Part shown: piece after piece, positions 1 to 6,912 of the stretch
How the letters are laid out: each line of letters starts with the position of its first letter
Numbering within the stretch: the first letter of the stretch is position 1
Source of the DNA: Granulosicoccus sp964437945
GTDB lineage: Bacteria > Pseudomonadota > Gammaproteobacteria > Granulosicoccales > Granulosicoccaceae
Length of the DNA stretch: 22,255 bases
Assembly (NCBI GenBank): GCA_964437945.1
Contig: CAYTJF010000070.1
Span: 1 to 22,255 of the forward strand
Direction: 5' to 3'
Position numbers and translations under genes: made by a program
Notes under the pieces: generated by a model
The model's database searches: none
Told to the model about the DNA's origin: nothing
Seen by the model: only the letters and a program-made list of their open reading frames with translations

Positions 1-113
1 ACTATGGCAACCTGGAGTTACCAATGGACCGCTGGTTCGGATCTTTTCACGATGGCACGCGCGGTATGATGGCGGGCAGGCAGTTAAGAGAGACGGAAGA
101 ACCTCATTCATGA
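1..113 (+). CDS. Fatty acid hydroxylase / sterol desaturase-like protein, C-terminal end only
   Basis: The frame that is open from base 3 to the TGA at 111-113 encodes the last 36 residues of a gene that begins outside the window. It contains the stretch LPMDRWFGSFHDGT, which resembles the conserved C-terminal segment (DR-x-FGT-x-HDG) of bacterial membrane di-iron fatty acid hydroxylases/sterol desaturases. The histidine clusters that would bind iron lie upstream and cannot be seen, so the family call rests on this short tail. Another frame is also open over the same bases but resembles nothing. The gene points toward the convergent nsrR operon. Confidence 0.5.
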   Translation, partial: YGNLELPMDRWFGSFHDGTRGMMAGRQLRETEEPHS

Positions 114-276
114 AATTCAGTAGAGTCACTTAACAGTTATAACCGCTTAACAGGTAAGAACAAAACCTAACAGGCACAGTTGCTGTAAAAAGGAAGTAAT
201 CGCCATATTTTTACGATGGTTTTCGGCACCGAGCAAATTGATCGCGTCGTGCGAGGGCCAAACGGGATTCTCGACA
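114..276. other. Intergenic stretch between two convergent genes
   Basis: I see no convincing gene, hairpin terminator or repeat here. A 30-codon frame from the ATG at 216 runs into the 3' end of nsrR, but it has no recognisable homology. Confidence 0.4.
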
Positions 277-711
277 CTATCGGTGAGGGCGAAAAACAAT
301 TTTCTTAAGGTGGCTGCGCCTTTTGGTCAAGTCTGCGAGAGTGTAGTTATCAAGTGTTTCAAGAAAAGCTTGTGTTGCGATTTCAAATGCGCTGTAAAGA
401 GTGCATGAACCTTGAAATAAGCAAGGGCCATCCGAGCAATCTATTATCTCAGTAATTTCTTCTAGTTGTCGAAAGACATCGCCTATATTTATTTCGGAAG
501 GGTGATAGTGCAGGCGAACTCCGCCGTGGCGGCCGCGAATGGTTTCAACGAAGTCGAGAGCGGCTAACTGGTTAATTATTTTCATTAAGTGCGCTTTTGA
601 CACACTTAGTTGAGTGCTAATTTCTTCTATGCTCAGCAACTCATCTTCTTCCTGTAACGCTAACAGTATCATCGCACGGAGCGAATAGTCAGTATTTTTT
701 GTGATATACAT
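277..711 (-). CDS. nsrR: NsrR-type Rrf2 family nitric-oxide-sensing repressor
   Basis: This is an Rrf2-family winged-helix regulator of 144 aa, the usual family length. The N-terminal helix-turn-helix occupies roughly residues 1-60 and the wing carries RGRHGGVRL. Three cysteines at 92, 97 and 103 (C-x4-C-x5-C) match the spacing of the NsrR iron-sulfur ligands, and the C-terminal LDNYTLADL is typical of NsrR. In this family the [Fe-S] cluster is damaged by NO, which releases DNA and derepresses NO-detoxification genes. It is the last gene of the operon that starts at 4805, 10 bases after the membrane protein gene. If the operator at 4880-4902 is real, it represses its own transcription. The sequence before its ATG has no strong ribosome binding site. 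Confidence 0.88.
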   Translation of the reverse strand: MYITKNTDYSLRAMILLALQEEDELLSIEEISTQLSVSKAHLMKIINQLAALDFVETIRGRHGGVRLHYHPSEINIGDVFRQLEEITEIIDCSDGPCLFQGSCTLYSAFEIATQAFLETLDNYTLADLTKRRSHLKKIVFRPHR

Positions 712-721
712 AAAATGCAGT

Positions 722-1363
722 TTACTTACTTTGAATCGGATTCGCTATGTGCTTATTGGGCAGTTTGGCATAGCTACCAAATATTCCGACAAATAGGCCG
801 ATTAACCCAGTCAGTAAGGCCAAAGTTAGTAGAACGGTACCCACCAAGCGTTGCTCACCAATTAAATAGTTACTGCATAGCTGTTCCGGACTTTCGATGT
901 ATAGCCACCCTAAGCGGGCAACGGATGCCCACAGTTCGAAAAAAATGACGATTCTTACTATAGGGTATGAACGAGTACAGATCCATCTCAGGCATAGCCC
1001 AATACCCAGTGGTACTGATACCAGTTTTAATGCACGAAATTGCGGATCGAATGCAGCTTGATCCAAATTAAGCGGTAGCATCCAGAAAAGGGTACAACTG
1101 ATCAATACCACTACTGCTATAGCGCCACTTTGGTCGTATCTTGCTAACAATAAGCGAACAGGAGAGAATTGCATGGGCACAAACCATCCAACGATCACGA
1201 GCAGTGGCATTTGCACCAGCATATGTTTCATCATTGAAGTTTCGTAGAACTGTGCAGTAGTAGGATGTACACCGGAGCATAGAAAAATTATAGCAATGAA
1301 TAGCAGAGCGTGCTGCTGAAATTTTGCGTTCTTTTCGTTGTGAATAACGTTGAATGAACTCAT
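722..1363 (-). CDS. Multipass membrane protein of unknown function in the heme-copper operon
   Basis: The 213-aa protein is very hydrophobic, with about six likely membrane segments near residues 18-37, 46-64, 79-100, 109-127, 133-153 and 171-194. A short stretch, MKHMLVQMPLLVIVGW, is faintly like the HML segment of CtaG-type oxidase assembly proteins, but the match is too weak to name the family. I do not recognise it otherwise. Its ATG overlaps the TGA of the Sco gene (ATGA, 1360-1363), so it is almost certainly cotranslated with the oxidase-like complex. Assembly factor, small extra subunit or quinol/NO-related membrane protein are all possible. No CxxCH heme motif or obvious metal cluster is present. 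Confidence 0.7.
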   Translation of the reverse strand: MSSFNVIHNEKNAKFQQHALLFIAIIFLCSGVHPTTAQFYETSMMKHMLVQMPLLVIVGWFVPMQFSPVRLLLARYDQSGAIAVVVLISCTLFWMLPLNLDQAAFDPQFRALKLVSVPLGIGLCLRWICTRSYPIVRIVIFFELWASVARLGWLYIESPEQLCSNYLIGEQRLVGTVLLTLALLTGLIGLFVGIFGSYAKLPNKHIANPIQSK

Positions 1364-1977
1364 TGCTGGTTTACCAATTTTATGAACTCAAACAACTCAT
1401 CAGAGTCCCAATCGAGTATGCGAACAAGTTCTCCGTTCCTGATGATATGTACCGAATCTGAATGGGTATAACCACCCCAGCCGTCGGGTATAACCCTGAT
1501 GCCAACTTCATCCTTAATCTGCTCTAGTATGGCTGCATTGTTTGGTCGGGCAACCCGCCACATACGTTCGTCACCTTTATTTCGTTGACGGTATTGAGAA
1601 AGTCTCAATGGTGAGTCGTAGGAAGGGTCGATGCTGACCGATAGTAGTTTTACCGAATCTGCTGACTCAGTTTCGATTATGCGTTGTAGCTGAGCGTACC
1701 GTGAACCCAGTGCCCAACAAATAGTTGAGCACCGGGTAAAAATAAAATCCACAAACAACCATTCGTCTTCAAAATCAGACAAACCAATGTGATCTTCACG
1801 GCCATCCTGTAGTTGCCAGTTGGACAGTTGAACCGGTGTTTTTTCTACATTGGATCGACGTGCAGATTCGTAAGTGTAAGTGGTGAATCCATTCGTCGAA
1901 TAAGACAGAATGGATATCATTGCCACGGCGACAAACAGCGTGCGCAGAGTGTATCGAACAGCTTCAATCTTGCTCAA
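1360..1977 (-). CDS. SCO1/SenC family copper chaperone, operon copy
   Basis: This Sco protein has 205 aa with an N-terminal membrane anchor (about residues 10-28) and a periplasmic thioredoxin-like domain. The copper-binding CxxxC is C83-x3-C87 in FTRCSTICWA, and the partner histidine is probably H172 in GYTHSDSVH. Sco proteins deliver copper to, or reduce, the CuA centre of subunit II, which fits the CuA gene two positions upstream in the operon. The likely start is a TTG at 1977 that overlaps the end of subunit I by 14 bases, with GGAG about 9 bases before it. It overlaps the following gene by 4 bases. A second, quite different Sco lies at 5245-5943. Confidence 0.85.
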   Translation of the reverse strand: MSKIEAVRYTLRTLFVAVAMISILSYSTNGFTTYTYESARRSNVEKTPVQLSNWQLQDGREDHIGLSDFEDEWLFVDFIFTRCSTICWALGSRYAQLQRIIETESADSVKLLSVSIDPSYDSPLRLSQYRQRNKGDERMWRVARPNNAAILEQIKDEVGIRVIPDGWGGYTHSDSVHIIRNGELVRILDWDSDELFEFIKLVNQQ

Positions 1978-3421
1978 GAAGTTTCACTCCAGGAAGTTTG
2001 AGCAGAATGGGTAATGCGAGCATAAGCGTTCCGACAAGTACGAGCATGCCAGCCACAGCTCCTACATTTCCCAACCATTGCCAATTGGCTTCGTGCACAG
2101 CAAACCGACGCGGTACCGACAGAGCACCTGAAAGCAGAAAATTTAGACAGAGTAGTAATCCTCCGGCTGTATACACATAGACCGATAGTTTTCCGGTTCC
2201 GCCTTGTTTTTTCTGTGTTGTTAGATAAGTTGCGAAGCCCAGAATCATGGGTAACAGGCCAAGCAACAGGTAGAAATGGAAATGACCGGGTACCCAAAGC
2301 GTATTGTGCATGACCATATTGACTTTTATCATGCCATCGATTACGGCAGGTACCACACCTGCAGCCCAACCGAAAAGGGAGAGTACAAGCAAGCTCGATG
2401 TTGTGTCCCAGCGCAGTCCGCTTCGATAGACCAGCATTAATCCGCCAAAAGCGGTTATCACCAAAACTGGCAAGCCACTGGTATAGGAAATAACTTGTCC
2501 CATCACGGCGGCCCATGCAGGCATTGCGAAATCCATTAGTAGGTGATGTGGATAAACAGCCATAACCATAAACGTTGCTGCAAACCATGCAGCAAGAAAA
2601 GGCTTGCTAACTTTCCACGGGCGATTGGTATAGCTAGGTAGAATTTCATACACGGCAGTGATACTGGAATAGATTGTGGCGTTAATGAAGACGTGACCAA
2701 AAAAGTAGATCAGATGCTTCATTAGCAGTGCATCAGGTGCGATTGATGGGGTGATGAGATTGGCAATCGTAAGTACCAGGACCACAGCACCTGCAGCAAT
2801 AGCAATCATATTCACAATGATCACCATTGAACTGGCTACCACGGTGGTGGGGTGACTATCATCAACGGGTTTGGTACTGAATAGCATATGAAGCCCAAGC
2901 CCCTTGGCCAGGTTTCCATAGCGCTTAGATATAGCAATTGCCATATCGGCGTAGGCAATCAGGAATGCAACTCCGAGTACTAACAAACCGGCGGCGTAGA
3001 GAATTGAAGCCGAGTTGTTCCAAACGCCAAGTGACTTGGCGGGGAGGGGGTAAAGAAAGGTCCAGCCACCAGCGAATTTACCTAATAGAATTGACCCAAT
3101 GATCATTACCACAGCCAGCAGTGATAGCAAAAACGATAGGGTCAAAACACGAGGGCTTAAACTCACATACTTACTAAGAAAGTACCAGTTCACAGCAAGA
3201 CCAGCTAGCCCTGCAGCCCCCACCATGCCAGCACCGTGCAGCGTCATGATTTGGTAGAACAAGTTTGGAGAGAGTTCAATTAACGCCGACCCCTGGGCAG
3301 CTCGCAATAGCACACCGGCTATCATCATTAGCGCAAACACGAGAATACCGGCGACTAAATAGCATTTAACAATGGTTAAATGCGCACTTTTATGAAATTC
3401 GGAATTGGGTGTTGTCGTCAT
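1964..3421 (-). CDS. Heme-copper oxidase superfamily subunit I lacking the active-site tyrosine; probable NO reductase-type enzyme
   Basis: The 485-aa protein is entirely membrane-embedded with about 12 helices. All six metal-binding histidines are visible: H62 (TLHGAGM, low-spin heme), H243 (FFGHVFIN, CuB/FeB), H292-H293 (YPHHLL, CuB/FeB), and H380 and H382 (PGHFHFY, high- and low-spin hemes). In A- and B-type oxygen reductases the residue four after the helix VI histidine is the cross-linked tyrosine, and in cNOR it is glutamate; here it is N247. In cbb3 oxidases the tyrosine sits six residues before the helix VII HH pair; here that residue is V286. The PHHLL-x-D-x-AMPAW segment is cbb3/NOR-like. 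With NsrR, an FNT channel and a CuA subunit as neighbours, NO reduction is more likely than oxygen reduction, but this is inferred. It starts one base after the subunit II stop, with GGAGG upstream. Confidence 0.82.
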   Translation of the reverse strand: MTTTPNSEFHKSAHLTIVKCYLVAGILVFALMMIAGVLLRAAQGSALIELSPNLFYQIMTLHGAGMVGAAGLAGLAVNWYFLSKYVSLSPRVLTLSFLLSLLAVVMIIGSILLGKFAGGWTFLYPLPAKSLGVWNNSASILYAAGLLVLGVAFLIAYADMAIAISKRYGNLAKGLGLHMLFSTKPVDDSHPTTVVASSMVIIVNMIAIAAGAVVLVLTIANLITPSIAPDALLMKHLIYFFGHVFINATIYSSITAVYEILPSYTNRPWKVSKPFLAAWFAATFMVMAVYPHHLLMDFAMPAWAAVMGQVISYTSGLPVLVITAFGGLMLVYRSGLRWDTTSSLLVLSLFGWAAGVVPAVIDGMIKVNMVMHNTLWVPGHFHFYLLLGLLPMILGFATYLTTQKKQGGTGKLSVYVYTAGGLLLCLNFLLSGALSVPRRFAVHEANWQWLGNVGAVAGMLVLVGTLMLALPILLKLPGVKLLEQD

Positions 3422-3422
3422 T

Positions 3423-3944
3423 TTAGTTTGCCTCCACTACTGTGAAATCGACAATCATGCCGTGGTGCGCAAGGCCGCAGTACTCAAGGCACAGAATTCG
3501 ATAGGTTCCGGGTTCTTCGAAAGTCACGTTTAATTTGTTTATATAGCCGGGCATTGCCTGGGTTTGCGCGACAATGCGTTTTTCCGGGTTGTAAATGGCG
3601 AATCCGTGATTAACATCATCAGACGTTACGTGGAACTGTACAGGCTCTCCCACCATCGCAGTTGTTTCGTCAAGTTTCCAATACCATTGGCCACCGTTGG
3701 CCTTAATTATTTTGGGATTAAGGCCAGTTTCTGCACTGATTGGAAAAGGTGTGAGAGAGGTGAAGGTAACAACGACGCCGAGCAAGCACAGAACAATAAA
3801 CGAAATCCTTCTCAGTGAATAGGCGGGTTTTACAATTTTCGTATAGTCCTCTTCGCGTTCACCTGAATTTTTAATGACATATATGAACGCTGCACTCACG
3901 AGCGCAATGCCGAGTAGGGATATAAACAGAACATAAATTTGCAT
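3423..3944 (-). CDS. CuA-containing subunit II of the heme-copper enzyme
   Basis: The 173-aa protein has two N-terminal membrane segments (about residues 4-24 and 46-64) and a periplasmic cupredoxin domain. A complete CuA site is present: H113 (VNHGF), then C152-x3-C156-x3-H160-x2-M163 in the stretch CLEYCGLAHHGM. The segment GGQWYW (84-89) is the aromatic electron-entry region known from subunit II. It takes electrons from cytochrome c and passes them to subunit I, encoded one base downstream. It is short compared with mitochondrial-type subunit II (over 220 aa). AAGGAG lies about 9 bases before the ATG. CuA subunits are known in both oxygen reductases and some NO reductases, so this domain alone does not decide the reaction. 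Confidence 0.9.
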   Translation of the reverse strand: MQIYVLFISLLGIALVSAAFIYVIKNSGEREEDYTKIVKPAYSLRRISFIVLCLLGVVVTFTSLTPFPISAETGLNPKIIKANGGQWYWKLDETTAMVGEPVQFHVTSDDVNHGFAIYNPEKRIVAQTQAMPGYINKLNVTFEEPGTYRILCLEYCGLAHHGMIVDFTVVEAN

Positions 3945-4019
3945 TGTTTGTTAACTCCTTATAATGAGTATTTGGATGAGCGAATTGTTGTGATTAGAGC
4001 ATTAGTGGATATTTGCCTA

Positions 4020-4805
4020 TCACGATATTGAGGATGAATCGACACGTATGTACTGGCTTGAATAGGCAAAGCCGACGAAAATAGCGCCACCGATTATGTT
4101 TCCTAGCGTTACCCAAAGTAGATTGTGTGCCGCACCAAAGAACGTGATGCTCGTATTCTCTGGCCCAAGCAATGCCAGCAAATGCACCATCATATTGGCC
4201 ACGGAGTGTTCGAAACCGCAGGCAATAAAAGCCAGTAGACACCAAGCGATCACTATGCATTTCGCTGCATCGCTATTTACTCTCCGACTCATCCACAAGG
4301 CCAGACAAACTAGCCAGTTGCACAGCGCGCCGCGGGCGATAAGAATGTCAGCTGATAAATGCATTTTTGATGTTGCGATGGTTTGTAAAAAATGAGCGTT
4401 GTCGCCGTGAGTGAGTGAACCCTTTCCCGCCCAGTAGACTGACGCTAGTAATAAAGCGCCAGCTAGATTGGCTAAGTAGATCAACACGTTTGAAGCAATT
4501 GCGTGATTAAGCGACAAGGTGTTCTGGCGAATAGCCACGGCGGTGTATAAGTTGTATCCGGTGAATAGTTCTGCTCCTGCAATAACCACCAGAATCAGAG
4601 CTAGCCCGAAAGTGCCTCCCATAATCAGGCCCCTTACACTCTCCGGTGACGAAGCACCTAGGGTCATGATGAGCACAATGGCAATGCCCACATAGGCGCC
4701 TGCCTGCATTCCACCCACAAATGATTTCAGCTTGTGAGTCCTGCATGCTTGCGCCTTGTCAGCTCCAAGCTGCGCTAATTCGTCGATTTCGGCTTCATAG
4801 CTCAT
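4020..4805 (-). CDS. nirC: Formate/nitrite transporter (FNT) family channel, NirC-like
   Basis: The 261-aa length and six-helix pattern fit the FNT family, whose pentameric inner-membrane channels move formate, nitrite or related monovalent anions. Family signatures are visible: AGAELFTG (76-83), RGALCNWLVCLA (158-169) and GFEHSVANM (197-205) with the central pore histidine H200. It is the first gene of the six-gene operon with the CuA heme-copper enzyme and nsrR, which argues for nitrite rather than formate as cargo, since nitrite and NO metabolism are coupled. There is a 75-base gap to the following subunit II gene. The leader between the predicted promoter and the ATG is AT-rich with only a weak purine ribosome binding site. 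Confidence 0.85.
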   Translation of the reverse strand: MSYEAEIDELAQLGADKAQACRTHKLKSFVGGMQAGAYVGIAIVLIMTLGASSPESVRGLIMGGTFGLALILVVIAGAELFTGYNLYTAVAIRQNTLSLNHAIASNVLIYLANLAGALLLASVYWAGKGSLTHGDNAHFLQTIATSKMHLSADILIARGALCNWLVCLALWMSRRVNSDAAKCIVIAWCLLAFIACGFEHSVANMMVHLLALLGPENTSITFFGAAHNLLWVTLGNIIGGAIFVGFAYSSQYIRVDSSSIS

Positions 4806-4873
4806 CTTTTTATTTCACTTTTTTATTGAATAAAAATATACATGAATGAAATATGTATGTAATATGTCATGCT

Positions 4874-4902
4874 ATTGTAAAGATGTAAATAAAATATATC
4901 AA
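4874..4902 (-). promoter_or_regulatory. Predicted promoter of the nirC-nsrR operon overlapped by an NsrR-like operator
   Basis: Read on the minus strand, TTGATA (4897-4902) and TACAAT (4874-4879) are separated by exactly 17 bases, close to sigma-70 consensus. The interval 4880-4902, starting AAGATGTAAAT on the plus strand, follows the 11-1-11 layout of gammaproteobacterial NsrR sites, with GATG in one arm and ATATC in the other. The operator therefore covers the -35 box and the whole spacer. A bound repressor would block RNA polymerase, consistent with nsrR being the last gene of this operon. Binding itself is inferred. Confidence 0.6.
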
Positions 4903-4974
4903 ATAATGAAAATACAAAAACGAATATATAGATATATGTAATATGTAACTATATAGTTGCTGCCATTCCAATAA

Positions 4975-5210
4975 AGCCATCGGGGTGAATATGCAAATTC
5001 GGTGTGTGCTGGTTGTTATCGAGTTTCGGGAGTTAGCTCTAATCCGGAATGGCTTAATCTGGGTGGCTAAAAGGAGCGATATCTAACGAACCAATTGATG
5101 GTGTTTCGCAGTCGAGAGCGTAAAAATGCATTGATGTCACTTGGTGGCGTCAGCTTCTATCTGATGAAGACATTGCCACTATAGCGGCATACTTTGCTGG
5201 CCTCGAATAA
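4975..5210 (+). pseudogene. Relic of a class I (c4/c553-like) cytochrome c gene
   Basis: Conceptual translation across two frames recovers a single-domain cytochrome c. From 4975 it reads YANSVCAGCYRVSG, where the heme-binding CxxCH has become CAGCY (tat at 5017-5019). It continues NPEWLNLGG, a TAA at 5068-5070 where the family has glutamine, then KERYLTNQL and RERKNALMS to about 5142. A frame change between 5142 and 5151 leads to QLLSDEDIATIAAYFAGLE and a stop at 5208-5210. The C-terminal helix is almost perfectly preserved. Both the His-to-Tyr and Gln-to-stop changes are explained by single C-to-T transitions. No start codon or signal peptide is visible upstream. It was probably the electron donor of the neighbouring CuA enzyme. 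Confidence 0.75.
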
Positions 5211-5244
5211 TACAGACACCCTGACGGACGTAAGGAAATTACAA

Positions 5245-5943
5245 ATGCTATCTCTTAAACAAAAAAGCCTGATATTCACTTTTATCTTCGTTCTGATGGG
5301 CGTGGTGGTATTTGGTTTTGCAGGAATATATAAAGTAAGTGAGAGTCATACCGTTTCTTTTTCACTGACCGATCAATCGGGTGAAGAAAAGACACATACA
5401 GACTTTTCCGGTCAATTTTTAATGGTGTTTTTTGGTTTCACTAGCTGTGATGATATTTGTCCAATCGGTATGACGCAGGTAACGTCCATAATGAGCCAGT
5501 TCGACGAAGATGGGCTTGAAGAAAAGGTTACGCCATTATTTATCAGTGTGGACCCAGAGAGGGATAGTATTGAACGAATTGCCGATTATCTAGAAAATTT
5601 CGATTCAAGGGTTGTTGGGCTAACAGGTTCCCGGGCCGCATTAGAGAAAGTTACCGCTGGGTTTAATACCTTTTTAGACGAGTCTCCAGCAAAGCACAGC
5701 CACGCTAAAGGCCATCATTCTGCAAGTGGTAGCACAGAAGTGAGCGATGAGCATGCTGCGCATATCGGAAGTCACCACGCTACAGAAGAGTTTATTGATC
5801 ACTATCAACTGCGCCATTCATCAGTGATTTATTTGGTCGGTCGTGAAAGCCAGGTGATTGACTACATATCGTTAGAGGAAAAATCAGAAACGGTCGTTAA
5901 ACGGTTGCGTCACTTGATGAATGAATCGAACAAACACAGTTGA
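5245..5943 (+). CDS. SCO1/SenC family copper chaperone with a histidine-rich insertion
   Basis: The 232-aa protein has an N-terminal membrane anchor (residues 8-28) and a thioredoxin-like Sco domain with FTSCDDICP (C68-x3-C72), the SVDPERD strand and the third copper ligand H191 in YQLRHSSVIYL. Between the catalytic region and H191 lies an extra loop, about residues 147-182, with eight histidines (151, 153, 157, 158, 170, 173, 177, 178). Ordinary Sco proteins do not have such a cluster, and it could hold additional copper. The chosen start is the ATG at 5245, preceded by AAGGAAA at good spacing; an upstream TTG at 5194 lies inside the cytochrome relic. It is transcribed away from the nirC operon and probably matures the same CuA centre. 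Confidence 0.85.
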   Translation: MLSLKQKSLIFTFIFVLMGVVVFGFAGIYKVSESHTVSFSLTDQSGEEKTHTDFSGQFLMVFFGFTSCDDICPIGMTQVTSIMSQFDEDGLEEKVTPLFISVDPERDSIERIADYLENFDSRVVGLTGSRAALEKVTAGFNTFLDESPAKHSHAKGHHSASGSTEVSDEHAAHIGSHHATEEFIDHYQLRHSSVIYLVGRESQVIDYISLEEKSETVVKRLRHLMNESNKHS

Positions 5944-6006
5944 GGTTGATATCCATGTTATTTCGTTAATATCCAATCAAGGCAATTGGGACCATTGTTC
6001 TGTGCG

Positions 6007-6210
6007 TTAGTGAACCAGATCGTAACCAGCACAGAAGGCTTTACCGGCAACGGATAACAGCATTACGTGAATACCTTTATCAGCATCTGCACAAGCTACG
6101 GCTGCAGCCAGTTCTTTCGGCAGGTCGTCATTAATCGCATTCATGACCGCCAGGCGGTTTAGTGTGATACGACCGATGCGCCCGTCTTTCTCGTACAGTA
6201 CTGTGCTCAT
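6007..6210 (-). pseudogene. Truncated enoyl-CoA hydratase/isomerase (crotonase) fragment
   Basis: The 67-residue frame begins like a crotonase (YEKDGRIGRITLNR, then MNAINDDL) and reaches the oxyanion-hole motif GKAFCAGYDL, then stops. Intact family members are about 250-280 aa, so roughly three quarters of the protein is missing, including the second oxyanion glycine and the catalytic glutamates. It lies among other gene fragments and is surely non-functional. Confidence 0.75.
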
Positions 6211-6244
6211 TGCGTAACCTGTTGCCGTTGATTGTCGCCATTAA

Positions 6245-6537
6245 TCAGGTTGAAGTAATACAGATTGCCTGTTTAAGGTATTCCTTTGATAATAGCTGCT
6301 CTACCATAAATTTGGCGAGTGCTGCGCGTGAAATTGTTTTCGTTGCTACGGTATTGGATGCCACGACTTCAGTAGCAGGTTTGCTTGTGAGTACTGCCGC
6401 GCGTAATGCTGTCCAGTCGAGATTGGTCGATGAAAAAATTGCTTCCTCACGAGCGTGTCCAGCCAGAATGGTTTTCAACAGGGTGGAGAAGAGCAGTTTT
6501 GAATACCAAGGTATTCGTTGCCGCTTGTCTTCGGTGG
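6245..6537 (-). pseudogene. C-terminal fragment of an NAD(P)H-binding atypical SDR-type protein
   Basis: On the minus strand an open frame ending at the TGA at 6245-6247 reads IPWYSKLLFSTLLKTILAGH, then LDWTALRAAVLT, TISRAALAKFMVEQLL and YLKQAICITST. This is the typical C-terminal part of NAD(P)-binding (NmrA/YwnB-like) proteins. The N-terminal Rossmann half with the glycine-rich loop is absent. The homology continues upstream of the TTG at 6478 to about 6535, so no genuine start exists. At about 6530 it meets the oppositely oriented SDR fragment, which marks a deletion or rearrangement junction. Confidence 0.65.
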
Positions 6538-6887
6538 CAGGGCGTTTGGGTTATGCCTATCGCACACCCTATGCTGCGACTAAATGGGCGATCGTTGGAT
6601 TAGTAAAAAGTCTTGCAATAGAGTTAGGGCCGCAGGGCATAAGAGTGAATGCTTTGTTACTCGGAATTGTTGAAGGACCGCGAATTGAGCAGGTAATTGC
6701 TGCACGTGCGACAACGGTTGGGGTCCCTTATCAAACCATGGAAAAAGAATACATCAATAAAATTTCACTTCGTAAAATGACCACAGCTCAGGATGTAGCA
6801 AATCATGCATTGTATTTATGTTCGCCAATGGGTGCCGGCATATCAGGCCAACCCATCAGCATTTGCGGAAACGTCGAGCACCTGTGA
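6528..6887 (+). pseudogene. C-terminal fragment of a short-chain dehydrogenase/reductase
   Basis: From about 6528 the plus strand encodes SSVAGRLGYAYRTPYAATKW, retaining the SDR catalytic Ser, Tyr and Lys (YxxxK), followed by RVNALLLGIVEGPRI and the usual C-terminal SGQPISICGN. The N-terminal cofactor-binding half (TGxxxGxG) is absent. The frame remains open upstream to 6210 but there only reads the antisense of the neighbouring fragment. Its TGA at 6885-6887 is formed by the first three bases of the transposon inverted repeat, so the last residues may have been altered by insertion. Confidence 0.7.
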
Positions 6888-6906
6888 ATTATGGGGTCAG
6901 AGTAAA
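6885..6906 (+). repeat. Left terminal inverted repeat of the Y1 element
   Basis: This is the exact reverse complement of 7667-7688 over 22 bases. It begins with the TGA stop of the SDR fragment and contains the core GGGGTCAGAGTAAA. Confidence 0.85.
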
Positions 6907-6912
6907 AACCTC

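Noticed and set aside
216..306. Short 29-codon frame overlapping the 3' end of nsrR on the opposite strand
   Set aside because: No homology recognised, no convincing start context, and it overlaps a well supported gene.
1964..3421. Plain cytochrome c oxidase subunit I annotation
   Set aside because: Active-site tyrosine is absent at both known positions and the operon context is NO/nitrite-related, so an oxygen-reductase label would mislead.
4806..4980. FNR/Dnr-type box (TTGAT-N4-ATCAA) before the nirC operon
   Set aside because: The AT-rich region contains partial halves but no correctly spaced pair; the NsrR-like site explains the symmetry better.
5194..5244. Upstream TTG start for the second Sco gene
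   Set aside because: It lies inside the cytochrome relic, while the ATG at 5245 has AAGGAAA at proper spacing and starts the normal membrane anchor.
6210..6527. N-terminal part of the long plus-strand frame that ends in the SDR fragment
   Set aside because: It reads the antisense of the NAD(P)-binding fragment and shows no Rossmann motif, so it is not a real N-terminus.
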